From positions 4,201,721-4,265,720 of the forward strand of contig VZSR01000055.1 of NCBI GenBank assembly GCA_013398615.1: a stretch of DNA of 64,000 nt, read 5' to 3'. The number at the start of each line of letters is the position of its first letter. Positions within the stretch are counted from its first letter, which is position 1. Positions 1-11,758 of this stretch are shown here, in pieces. The DNA comes from Brachypodius melanocephalos. Taxonomy: Eukaryota; Chordata; Aves; Passeriformes; Pycnonotidae. The notes under the pieces are model-generated. The model was not told the origin of the DNA. It made no database searches and worked only from the letters and a program-made list of their open reading frames with translations. The position numbers and the translations under genes are program-made.

Positions 1-1789
1 TGCAGTTCACAAACCATGCCTTACTCTTCAAAAAATGTATTTATTAAAATATAAAAAAAATATTTCAATTGCTGGCCATAGCCTGTCTCTTGCTTCCCAC
101 AAGTAAAACAGTCTCCACTATCAGGAGTAAGTATATTTGTTCCATACTGTTCATTTTAAACAGAAATACTTTCAGATGTCAGCTACTTATTTATTTCTAG
201 TCCATTCAAAAGATACTTTCCAGTGGCAAAACGCAAATAGGACTTCCAAGGTACATTTAGTGTAGGATTTATATTACAAAGTAAGGCATCACGCACAGCT
301 CCACAGAATGACAAAATGTTTGTACCGCTCCTTTATGTAAAACAAATGTTCCTGAACAGAATATAGAAGAAAAGATGAGCCACAAGTAGAATTTCTCAAA
401 AGCTGTTTGAATTTCCCTGCTCCATTTCACATTTCTCTGTACTCCCCAGTAATCATCTTCAGCTGCTGCTGCTAACAGAGCTACTGATTCCAGAATTACT
501 TCCTCCAATTATGGAAATTTTCTAAGTAATGAAAACCAAAATATGTCTTTCGCAATGACAGTCAAATTGTAAAACGGTTACAGAAATCCATAATTTGCCT
601 TTCTTATTCCCCAGTACAGGCAAATCCACAAGGGAGGCCCTTAGGAAATAAATCTAGAACCATTTCCTTTTAGTTATTGAAATGCTACTTCAAGAGTCTT
701 CATCACCACTTCAAGTCAATAGTGATTTATCTGCATAGAAAGAATAACAGCAAATGAAAATACTGCAAACCATAATAGGAGTTAACAGTGCAAGCAATCT
801 GGGATAGGGAAGAATGTGCGAAATACACTTTTAATCCAAATATTTGTTATGTCACATGCCTGCTGAAAGCATTTGGATATCCCCCACAAAAGGAAAAAAA
901 AAAAAAACAAACCCCAGTGCTTTTTAGGAGTTTATGTTATTTGCTAAGGAGTTATTGGAATAGAGCTACATGATGGTTTATTTTGGTAACATTTTAAAAG
1001 TAAACATGTCGGTGATAAAAGAGGAGAGTGAAGCTTATGGTTTAAAAGCAAACCTACTCAAAACAAGTTTAAAAAAAGAACCAAACAAATCTCTTCTGTT
1101 TGTTCAACATGAAGAACTGAATGGTCAAGTACTTGAGTGAAGACACTCCCCCAAAGAAACACATGTAGTACACTCTACATCTGATAGGGCTCAGAGAAAC
1201 CTAATTTTAGCTGACTGATTTTATTTCAGTATTAATGACAGAAGGTATTTCAAGCTGCACTTTATAAATTCAATCAAGTTTTTAAAAGGTGCAATTAGCG
1301 GTGCCTTGTGATTGATTTCTTTGCACTAAAATAACCACAACCACAAGCAAACAGCTCATAAAACACTGTCAAAGCTACAGAAACACCTTTCACTCATTCT
1401 AAGGGAATCTAAGCTGCTATCACCTTGTTCCACAAAATCCAGAGTTAGTTCTCCAAAACAAGGAGGTTAGAAAACACTTTTTCCCTTAATTTTCAGTTTA
1501 ATACACTGAGATCCAGCTTTGCACACATGTGAGTCTACAGTCCATAATCGAGAATATATAGCAATATCTAGTTTTACAGATTAAAAGTGCCTTTGTTGCT
1601 TGCCTAAAAGGACATACTCAGCATGAGTTCAGCAAGTCTCAAGCAGTTTATTTATCACAGTAAACAGTAGTTCTTAATGTAATACAGTTATCCCCTCTCT
1701 ACAACCTACCATAGTACCCTGGGTAAAAGTTTTCCTACTTTTTTTAGGAAGTTCACCATGATGCAGAAAAGCAGTGGCTATGTGGAGAC
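1..1789. other. Non-coding DNA, inferred EPHA6 intron 2
   Basis: AT-rich sequence with short A runs (a 14-15 A run near 895). Open frames are short and show no recognisable family. A minus-strand frame at 269-508 (79 codons) has no bounding splice sites that I can support. I see no genes, RNA genes or clear mobile elements here. Confidence 0.6.
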
Positions 1790-1833
1790 AGAGAGAAGGA
1801 GAGGGGAGGGGGGAAAAAAAGGAAAAGAAGGGA
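1790..1833 (+). repeat. Polypurine tract (44 bp, A/G only)
   Basis: Forty-four consecutive purines, including G4-A-G6 followed by A7. It interrupts ordinary AT-rich sequence. Such tracts can adopt triplex or G-rich structures; no function is shown. Confidence 0.8.
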
Positions 1834-2431
1834 CATCTGGCAGGTGTTTACTACCACCTCATCTACTCAGCAGATATAAAATCAAATACACAGCAAATAC
1901 AGAGGAGGGTGCACGGGGCCTCTCTCAGCTCATCCCTGGGGATGGGCATCCAACCACCTCCCCCTGACACCTGATTTTATTTCAGTGAAAAACTGCTGTG
2001 CAATTGAAGTTCCACTGTCACAGGTCCATGGTCACTCTCCTGCTGCAACTGGGTCCCCTGTGCCTCCAGGCAGGGAGGAGCTGAACAAGCCCCACTCCAG
2101 CCCCCAGCTCGTCCTTGCACATCATTGCTTCAGCCCCTCGTCCTGGTGCCTTTCAGCTGGGCTACCAATTGTCTAACCTGCTTCATGGATTTTCCTGGAC
2201 AGCAAATTTCCCCCTGATCAATCAGAAATATAATCAGCTTCTTCATACCAGCTTAAAAAGCAGTTCATCATTTCTACACCCAAAAAAGCCAGTAAATGTG
2301 TAAATGAAGTGTCCAGGAAAAAGGCCAGGCACTGGCAGGTGATGGAGCCATTATTTTCTATTAAAATTCTGTTAGACAGTGCCCTGTTGTACTGTTACAT
2401 AGTGAGGGAATGGTCCCTTGCACATTTTGCA
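1834..2431. other. Non-coding, locally GC-richer stretch
   Basis: The part at about 1900-2170 is noticeably richer in G and C than its surroundings, with several overlapping short open frames of 60-70 codons. None resembles a known protein, and none has convincing splice borders. It could be an old, unrecognised repeat. Confidence 0.5.
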
Positions 2432-2550
2432 CCAGCCTGGCAGAGTTCAAGCAGTGTTTGGACAGTGCCCTCAGGCACAGGGTGTGATTCCTGTGCAGGG
2501 CCAGGAGCCGGACTCTTGTGGCTCCCTTCCAGCTCAGGATATTCTGTGAT
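2432..2550 (+). mobile_element. CR1 LINE 3'-end fragment
   Basis: A 5'-truncated piece of an avian chicken-repeat-1 non-LTR retrotransposon. The recognisable 3' sequence includes 'gagttcaagcagtgtttgga', 'ctcaggcacagggtg', 'gtgcagggccaggag' and 'cttccagctcaggatattct', and ends in ATTCTGTGAT, the CR1-type 3' 8-mer. Only the untranslated tail remains, so it cannot move. It lies antisense to the inferred EPHA6 transcript. Confidence 0.88.
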
Positions 2551-3569
2551 CGGAACAATTCCCCAGGCACAGTTTTCGGAGTTAAAAAAACCTTCCCACA
2601 GGCTTCTCCTTTTTAATATGCAGCGTGCACACAGTGACCCTCCTTCCAGAGGCCAAGACACTCCAAAATAGCTGCAAGTTATCGCAATAAACATCCCCAG
2701 GCATGTTTAATTTACTGATATCTCCTATGCTGCCATTACCTCTTAGGGTCCTAAAGAGCCTGCTTGTGTCTCTGTAGTTAATATTAAATATACATTCATA
2801 GCTGATGTTTTGTGATAACCAAGAAAAAAAATACTCATTTTCTCTCATCAGTTGTGTAACATCCCTAACAACCTGTATCAACAGCCAGTTAAATTGCACC
2901 AGGGAGGAGTGGAGAATCACACAAAGTCAAGCAGTGCCACTTCTGCCCTCTGCCATACCCACCAGGGACTGGACTTGCAGTGCCTCAATATATCACATAG
3001 GAATAGCAAAATCCTATCTTTTATTGCAATCTCATTGTCTCTAGCAGTTTTTCAGGGGAAACACAATTTTTTTTCCCTGTACAGGAAAAGTAAGGATAAA
3101 CTGAGAGCTGTAGTAAATACATAGCATGCACAGTAAATAAACAAAGACAATGCAATTAACAAGAGATAATGGTAAAAAGGACTATTCTAAACTTATGTGT
3201 GGTGGAAGATCACTTCTCTTTTTGAAATTCCATCCTGAGAAAACTCAAAAACCATGAAACAAATGAATTGTAACCAAAAATACATCCAAGAAAAATTCTA
3301 GGTGGCATTCTTTCCTGCTTAATAAGAAGCCTTTCCCATAGCTTTTATTAGCAATAAATCAGTTTTCCAGTTTCTTGGGAAAAATTAAATCCCGAACCTG
3401 AGACCTTATTTTGGATTATAATTTTTTTCCACAAAGACATCAAAAGCAAAGTGACTTTTAAACATTATTTTACCAAAGAACTACGATTCAAATGTCCACA
3501 TTAAGGTACCCAACATCAAAAACCCTTCCCTTAGAGGCCACAAGTTTAAGAGGTAAATATTCAACTAGG
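2551..3569. other. Non-coding DNA, nothing recognised
   Basis: AT-rich intron-like sequence. Open frames on both strands (up to about 112 codons at 2582-2920 minus) partly read through the CR1 tail in antisense and show no domain. Confidence 0.55.
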
Positions 3570-3600
3570 ATTTTTCATTCCTGTTATTACACTGCTGAAT
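3570..3600 (+). repeat. 31-bp direct repeat, copy 1 (left of assembly gap)
   Basis: Matches 3855-3885 at 30 of 31 positions (one C/T difference). The sequences diverge immediately after the repeat. The two copies bracket about 150 bp of sequence and a 100-N gap. Confidence 0.9.
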
Positions 3601-3754
3601 GTCGTTCTTGAGACAGCCACTGCACTCAGAGTGCTTCAGTAAAAACTTCAGGGGGCTTCAAGTATCAGGACTTTGTTACGCAAAAACTCTTTCATACCTT
3701 TTCTATGTATCCTCCTATGTGCAGCTCCACCAGCTCTGGCTCTTTCTCTCCTTC

Positions 3755-3854
3755 NNNNNNNNNNNNNNNNNNNNNNNNNNNNNNNNNNNNNNNNNNNNNN
3801 NNNNNNNNNNNNNNNNNNNNNNNNNNNNNNNNNNNNNNNNNNNNNNNNNNNNNN
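3755..3854. other. Assembly gap (100 N)
   Basis: Exactly 100 N, the conventional placeholder for a gap of unknown size. Frames spanning it are artefacts. Confidence 0.99.
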
Positions 3855-3885
3855 ATTTTTTATTCCTGTTATTACACTGCTGAAT
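3855..3885 (+). repeat. 31-bp direct repeat, copy 2 (right of assembly gap)
   Basis: Starts at the first base after the gap and repeats 3570-3600 with one mismatch. A copy beginning exactly at a gap edge suggests overlapping contig ends that were not merged, although an insertion flanked by a duplication is possible. Confidence 0.9.
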
Positions 3886-6800
3886 ATTGATAAAGCTGCG
3901 GGTTTTTTTTAAAATTTAGTTTTCGTGGAACAGGTGTAATAGCAGTAGTAATGAAAAGTGTAGTTAGTGCTGAAGCAACATGCTAATGCAGCATTTTGTA
4001 TCTTTACATTCCAACTTTCTACAGAATCCTTTTTAATTCTTTTACTGAGATCTCTACAAATTTAGAATCAACACATCTGTCTTAGAGATCTACATTCATT
4101 TTAATTATTTTACAGTAAAATATTTTACATAAATGGTTATAGTCAAGACACAAGGAGGGCAGTGTTTAAAAAAAAAGTGCTTCGAGATCATTCTCCTTCT
4201 ACAATACAGTCCACTCTTTCCCTAGTATTAGATTTTTAAAGCTCTTTTGAACACCAATTGACATAATTAGTGAAACTTCTCCATAATAAAAAACCCAAGA
4301 AAATTTTAAGCACATCTTGGCTCCTCTGGGAGAAGCTAAGTTATAATAGAGCACAACAGCACAGAAAGCCAATTTATATTTTGAAAAACAACCAGAAAGC
4401 TACACCCCACGTATTATCCTAATAGACCAATCAAAGAGATATGTTGAACAGAAGTTCAAATGACCTGAAAAACATTTCTTACAAGAAAGAGGTGTATTTG
4501 TGGTTAACAGAACATGAGAGTTTGATCACAGATTCCTTTCCTCTCCAACAAATCCTTGAGAATGAAATTTAGGCAGGTTTAAAGCAATACACAAATGCAA
4601 CTGTCCTGGATAGACACCAAATCCTTCAACTTTTTTATACTCAATCATCTTCTATCTCAGCATTTATTTTTAAGAAGTTGATCTCTTTACAATGATCCCC
4701 ACTGAAGACAACTCCAATGACAAAGTCCTAAAAGACTTTGCATCCCTTTGCAGCAACATCTCACCCCTAGCACAGCATTTCATAAATGTCCCTAGAACTT
4801 AAAGGATGCTCTGATATTGTTTTGGGCCCCTCTTTCCTAATTTATTACTTGTTTTCAACAGCAGTCTCCCAAAGGAGCTGAAGAGTTCTCCAGGTATCTT
4901 TGCAAGTCATGCATACTTAACTGCTAATTATAGGCATTAAATAGATGTACCAAATCAAACAGTTAATGTACAATACGACAAGAAAATGACACAAAAAGGT
5001 TTGAATCCCTTAAGGAAATACCTATTTTCTAAGCCCCACAGCTGCCCTGATATTCTCAGTATTGATCATTTGCAGACAAAACAACAGAAAAGCAAATTAA
5101 AGTTTATTGGGTGGTAAGAAACTGACATTGTGAATCGATGAATCACTCGGTTACATTTAATCCCAATTGATTTGAGTAGTTCAGTACATCTTCCAAGCTT
5201 GTCTTTATGTCGTACTGTAAAGTGTAAGGCAAATGGAAATTTATTAAGCCATGAATCCTTTATTACTTAAACTCAATAAACCCTAAATAGCTCATCCATA
5301 AATGGCAGCTCAAGTATTCCATGTTTAAATTTTTTAATAAAACAGAAAGCTTTAGCAGGATTGACACAGTGGTCCTGGGGCAGCCTGAAGTTCTGCAGTG
5401 AATGGATCTGAACATCCAAGTGCAGCTTGGAGCCCAAGGCAGCAGGGGCAGAACCCAACAGAGACTCAGTCTTGGAGTTTTGAGAAGTCACAGCCACCAG
5501 AGCATGCAGCCCTCACTAAAACTGGGGACAGCTGAAAACAGGAATTGCTGCCTCATGCCCACCAGCTGCCACAGAAATCCTCATCCCAACCATTAACAAA
5601 TGGAGAGCTGAAATCCTGATGATTAGAGTAGCTGATGAGGTTTAGCAGACAAAAGTGATTTGAGAAGCTGACAACACAGAAACTTCTCAAGAGCTGGTAA
5701 GAGAGCATCAAAATCCATACCAGGAACATTTACGTGGCTGTAGCTGCCAAACAAGGGCCTTTGTTATTTAGCTGTGGACAGAGAAGATTTAGCTCCTGCA
5801 GGTCACCCGAATGCAAACACAGAAATGCAGCAAGCCAACTTTAACGCTGCCTGCCTTTTGGGGTCCAGTTCTAATGAGTTTTCATATTTAGAATGTCTAA
5901 ACAATATTGAAGTCAAACATGGAATAAGTTAATACTCAGAAACACTCAGCATTGTAATTCTGTAGTAAAATAGCATGAAACCCTCTGTGGAGAAGTATCC
6001 TAGACAGCACATTTGGGCAGAAAATACAATGCTAAACACTTTTAACTTCACAGGGATTGAATCACAGTACCAATACTGAGTGTATGTTTGTCAGCAAAAA
6101 AACTTAAGTACTGACTAGAAAGTTTTACATTCAATGCTTAGCCGATTTTCACTGTCAAAAATATCTAAGAAGTTATTAATTTTCTTATTAGTCTGATATT
6201 AAATCTGTTGATGTTTATTTGAAATACAAGTTATGTTTCTGTAATAGGATGCAACTCCCTAAAATTCTAGATGAAATAACACATCCTCACACTAAGAGAG
6301 TAAATGCAAATTTTATCATAACTTCAACAGCACAAAAATTTGCCCCAAAATATGTTTCTCAGATTGGACTTGTTAAATCTTCATATAAACATGGACCAAA
6401 TGTGAAATTCCAGACCAGTGAGCAGATGAAGGATAACTCCTTCAAGCAATCCTTCACAGGATTTATAAGCTGTTGCCTATTTTACCAACAAAACCAGTCT
6501 TTTCTGATTATTCTGGCAGTGCATCCCAGAGCCAAGTCATTGGGAATATCTATTAATAGCACTGTTGAGAACCCAATGGTGTTAAAGGGTAAATAATTCA
6601 CAGTATTGAATACAGAGTCTTCTTGAACACTACAAGTCTTCAAAAGTTAAGAGGGGTTTGGAGGTTTTGTGCCTCACCCAACTTCTTTAGGCTTTTGCTT
6701 TAACCTTAAGAAAGCTTCCCAAGCTCTTATGCCTGCAGACTAAATAGAATAATAAATGGCTACTCTCATTTCAAATAAATGTTGATATAAAAAAAAGTTT

Positions 6801-9800
6801 TAGTATTATTCATTGTGCTAAATGTCATGATAACACACAGAAGTCATCATTAGGGACATAAAAACCAAATTAGATTTCTAAGAGCACAAGATCTCTACTT
6901 GAATTGTAAGCAAAACTGAGACACAGGCAAAGATAACTTTGATGTCATTTTACCCTACAGCCGTGTAAGGAGAAGTGTTTTAGTTTAGGCTTTCTTTATT
7001 TTTTGGTGTCAAGTTTAATTCAGAAACTTGTCCCATAATTAATGAGACATTAGTAGAAGGACTGTGGGTTAAAATAAGGATAGAAAGACAACAAAAAAAA
7101 TTCCTAACCAAAAGAAGTCACTTTCAGAAAATATTATTTAATTCAAACCTGCTTATTTAGGTTGATTCTGACAAAATTAAATTAGAAGAACATGAAGAAT
7201 AATTTTAATTTAAAAATGCTGTTTCCACTATGGAAAATTACATTAATATGCAGAATCACTTAAATATTTAAAACACATAAATGCAAAGAATTTGTCACTA
7301 CATATTTCTGGAAGCTTTTCATTATGTGAAAATATTCACTGCTCAGTGTTTTCATCCTTTATAGGATTTTAATATGCCGGATAACTCAAGTATTCAATTT
7401 TCCCACCAGTTTTTAATTCTAGTTCTTAAGCATCTCTACTGACACACTCCAGGATTGGAGTGTGATTTAGATTACCTGCATTATTTTCTGCCCTTTATCC
7501 ATTTACTGCTTTTTACTTGAACTATCCAAGTGTTACAATGGTGCATAAAAATCTACATTAATTTCTACACATTATTTTTCAGTTTGTCACCATGACAAAT
7601 AACTATCTCCACCCTATCAAAAATTTTAGTCAGTAAGTCAAAAGAAAACATTCAGCAGTTACCACTGCTTTAGAAATTTATTACTTCTTTGCAAAGAATC
7701 ATTTTGTTGAAATACTGTTCACAAAATAAGACAGCTTTTCCCAATTTCCCCCACTGGGCTCCTTCAGGATGGTGGGGACACAGCTTGTGATGGGATTTGA
7801 AAAAGCAAACTACTCACCACTGTGGCACATCAAAATACAACTATTATTCTCTATGTTCATAAATCCACAGTGCTGGAAAAGCTTGCCTCCAGTAATAACC
7901 CAATACTCCTTTTGAAGGATGTGCCTGTTGATACCTGAAGTGTTCACATTTACAAATAACTACAATCCAATTAGAAAGTACAAAGAAAGGTGTCACAGTA
8001 ACAAACCACTCTTCAAACAGTGAGACTCTAGCACAAAACAAGGAGAGAAATGAGGTTTGGAAAATACAAGAGCAAGGGTATGGAGTCCAAGTTCATCAGA
8101 CAGGAAAAGTGCACACTGGATTTGTGACAGAAGGCAAAGCTCATCTCAGGTGCTTACAGAGTGAGATAGTCAGAAGTTCTGTATTTCCACTGTTTTATTA
8201 GAAAATAAGGAATTTTCAGGGCTCACTGGCAGTAGTACCCAGGTTACACCCATCCAAATTAAGTTTCAGTTACTTAAAACAGTAAGTAAGGATCACTGGA
8301 GCAGGTTAAAGCTGCCACATTGAAGCTTCTTGTGAAGGATTTCTTGAAGTCAGCAGGCAGCTCCTGCTTCCTTACCGGGAAAGCACAAACAAACATAGGC
8401 AGTGAGAGGCCAGGAGAACAAAATTACAAACTTCATTAACAAAGGCACCAGAAAGGCAAAGCTTTGGATGCAACAAAAAGCGATTGTGGCCTAATCCTGA
8501 CCCCAATGTGCCTGACAGCTCAGGGCTTTGAGAGTAGAACTTGTTCTGGGAACATAGCTAATGAATATTTGTGACAGCAATTTGCCTTTAAAGCAGTGAT
8601 TCCCAGAATCTACGTCCCTAGGGCCACCTGTGGATCATAAGGCCACAGCGTTTGTTAAATGGGAGCACCTGGACACCTTCTCCCATGAGAATTATGCAAT
8701 ATCCTGGTGGCTGCAACTCCAGGCTGAGGTCCCTTCCCTTGGTTCCTTTACCAAGATGACACAGAAGACAAATCAACTTTTAAACTTACCTTTAAAGCTG
8801 CCAGGAGCTATGATGTTTTACCCAAAGGATACCCTTCAGCTACTGGGATAGTACAAGATTCACCCATGTTTAACAGTTTGATCACTATTTGAAATGAAAG
8901 TCCATAGGAATAACAGTGAAACAATGAAGCCAAGCACATCAGCAAAGATGTATTATTTAATATTTTACTAATAAGATGAATAGATGGAATAAGGAAGCAG
9001 AGAAATAAAACAGCAAGTTCTGTCTAAGCATAATACACAAATTTTTAGATAAAATACACTGTTTCATACAATTTTCTTTTTTTTTTTTTTTTCAAATAGA
9101 GGAAAGAGAAGAGAGAAAGAAAAGCTAGGATACCAATAACACGACTGCCATCTTAAGAGTTATTGCATAATTAAAATTCATTTCCTAGCACAAAGTTTTG
9201 GAATTAGTGACAGGATGAGCACCAGGGAAACGTATATCATCACAGTATGAATAAGAAAAGTCCATTCATTATTTCACACACACTGTATGCTAACTGGTAT
9301 AAATTATACATTAGTAAGTTCCACTGCATGTCTGTTAATTCCTGGGAAAAAGCACTCAGTAATTAGGTTTCTGTGGGGTATATGGAAAGTCACTGTGCTT
9401 GCAGGTTCTAGATACATTAAGTTATCAAACATTTCAAATGTGAAAATGTGTAGTTTTCACATTTCAATTCTGAAAAAGAAAAATTGAGAGAGATTCCTAA
9501 GAGAACTTTGAGACTTGGATTGAGCAAACACTGCTGAAAGATCACAGGCTCCTCTTTCTATACCAGCTCCTTAAGACTTTAATATATTTTGCATATCTGC
9601 CCATATCAGAAATCCTGGCCAGTACATTTAACAAATGACATCTGAGTCCTGAGAAAATGCCAGAAGTTCTAAAGATATAACTCAATAACTAACAGTAAGC
9701 TTTCACTTTCAGAATAGTAAAGAAGGATTATGAGTTACTCATCCTCTCAATCTAAGGCAAAATATGATTTCCCTGCATGAAAGTAATTCACTTCCCAACA

Positions 9801-11549
9801 TCTACATCCCTCCTTTTACCAACAAAAATTGTATTTTTAAGTGCAGTCAGTGCTGGTGATTTCAGTACTCCTTCCTACACTGATGAGTAAGAAAATTAAT
9901 GCAGGTCCACATCATGAATTCAGAATGACATCATGGCTTATTAGGTTTATTACCAAATAACTCCAGCCAAGTGGTGTATGATTTTCATCTCTGAATTGGC
10001 AACAGAATAAGTAAGGAAATAAAGTGGCTATCTCTATTCAAGCACTGCTGCTCAACAGTGCCTGCTCCCTACAGTCATACACCACCTCGTTTTCACTCTT
10101 CAGAAGCATTTTTTCTGGAGTAAACAGGACAGATCAATTTGCCTGCAACTCAAATCAAAGACGGTCAAACATAAGCCAAGTGGGAACGGATGCCACAGTG
10201 TTTTTATCTTCAGATAATTGTGCACACTATAAAACCATGCACGAAGTAGTGGTAAAACTCCCTTTTTAGCACCTGAAAAACAGAACTTTGTTATAGGAGC
10301 TCTTAATGCAGCAGCTCTTAATTAAATTCATACCCCTGATGAGTAGAACAGCTCCCTTCCCCACTGGAGAAAGAAGTGCCCCGAACCTGTTTGGTTGGTT
10401 TTTTCTTCATGATTTACATTCAAATCAGGCAGAAATTTTAACTAACAACATCAGTGGGAAACACTCACCTCTTCCACAGAATATCTGAGCCCTAGCTTCA
10501 GCACCGATGATTAAATTAGCAAGTCAAACAAGGTAAATGTGGGAAGAGGAAACAAAGATATTTTTGCTGCATCCTCCTTCCAAACTGATTATGCTGATGG
10601 CCACGTTTTTAGATCTCTGATGTATCTGCCCCAACAATCCATTTGACATAATTTTCACAAATAACCTGGTTCACTCTTGGAAATATTTCGCAGAGCCTCA
10701 TCTGCTAACGTAATAAGAGAGGACATTTGGGATACACACACAAACTAACATCAGTAACTTCCAGACACTGGCGATTTGCCTGTACTTCACACCCCTAACG
10801 TGTCCTTCGTTTATTAAGATGGACAAAGCATCCCCTACTTGTTCAGCCAAAGTTGTTGGCAAAACAGGGACATTTATTTTAACAAGCTTAAATTGAAGAG
10901 CAATCCAAAGAGAAAGGAGCAGGAGCATTAAAAAAATCCATCATACTGCCAGAGCTCTCCAAGCTCTCCAGTTCCTTCTCCAAGGAACACAGGATACTGG
11001 AGACAATCCTCCACCCAGATATCTGCATCACTCAGAACAGGACGCTGAAACAGATTTTGGGTTTACTTGAATACTCATTTCATTCACTCATTTGTTCATT
11101 TAGACAGTTCTTAGCTGGACTTTAAAAATGATCTGGTTTTGCTTGAGAAAAGGCACCGGTCAAACTGCATTCTTATCTTCATTAACACCATTGTCATTGT
11201 TTGTCTTAAGCCACTTTATGTCTTCACTTTTGCTTTTCACTGAGAAAACTTCCTTATTAGTCACAGAAGTATAATTACAGTTAACAATATGGTTAAAAGA
11301 AACTTTAGCTTATTAGAGCTGAATGAAGACATTTATTTCTTTATTTATTCATTTATTTCTGGCCAGAAAATAAAACCTTTTCCAGAAGAGAAGCAGTTAT
11401 TTCCCTGGACATTACATCTAGCTGTTCCCCTGGATGGGTACATGTGTGTGGTGATGGATGTGGGGTGATGGGGCAGTGGTGATCTTTTCCTGCTCTTTTG
11501 CCCAGTTATCTGCTTCATATTTAAGCAAAAGCAACAGTGCTTGTTCTAA
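3886..11549. other. Long non-coding stretch, inferred EPHA6 intron 2
   Basis: About 7.7 kb of AT-rich sequence with no gene or mobile element that I recognise. It holds a T run of about 18 near 9076 followed by a purine-rich block, and an imperfect ATTT-type microsatellite near 11331-11361. The longest open frame (6219-6596 plus, 125 codons) has no family resemblance or coding-like context. Confidence 0.55.
11331..11361 (+). repeat. Imperfect (ATTT)n microsatellite
   Basis: Short run of ATTT units with C substitutions. It has little significance beyond being a simple repeat. Confidence 0.7.
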
Positions 11550-11758
11550 GGAAGAAATTTTTTTACAGTGAAGGCACTGAAACCATGGAGGAAGATGTCC
11601 AGAGAGGTTGTAGATGTCCCATCTCTGGAAACTTTCAAGGTCAGGCTTGGACGGAGCTTTATGCCAAGTAACAGAGCTGAAGATGTCCCTGCACACTGCA
11701 GAGGGGTTGAACCAGAGTAAAGTCCCTTCTGACCCAAATGATTCTGGGATTCTGTGAT
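11550..11758 (+). mobile_element. CR1 LINE 3'-end fragment
   Basis: 5'-truncated avian CR1. The sequence follows the CR1 3' consensus order as I know it: an 'aagaaatttttttacagtga' block, 'ccagagaggttgtagatg', 'cccatctctggaaactttca', 'gtcccttctgacccaaatga', then ATTCTGGG and ATTCTGTG end repeats. Frame damage shows it is dead. It is antisense to EPHA6. Confidence 0.92.
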
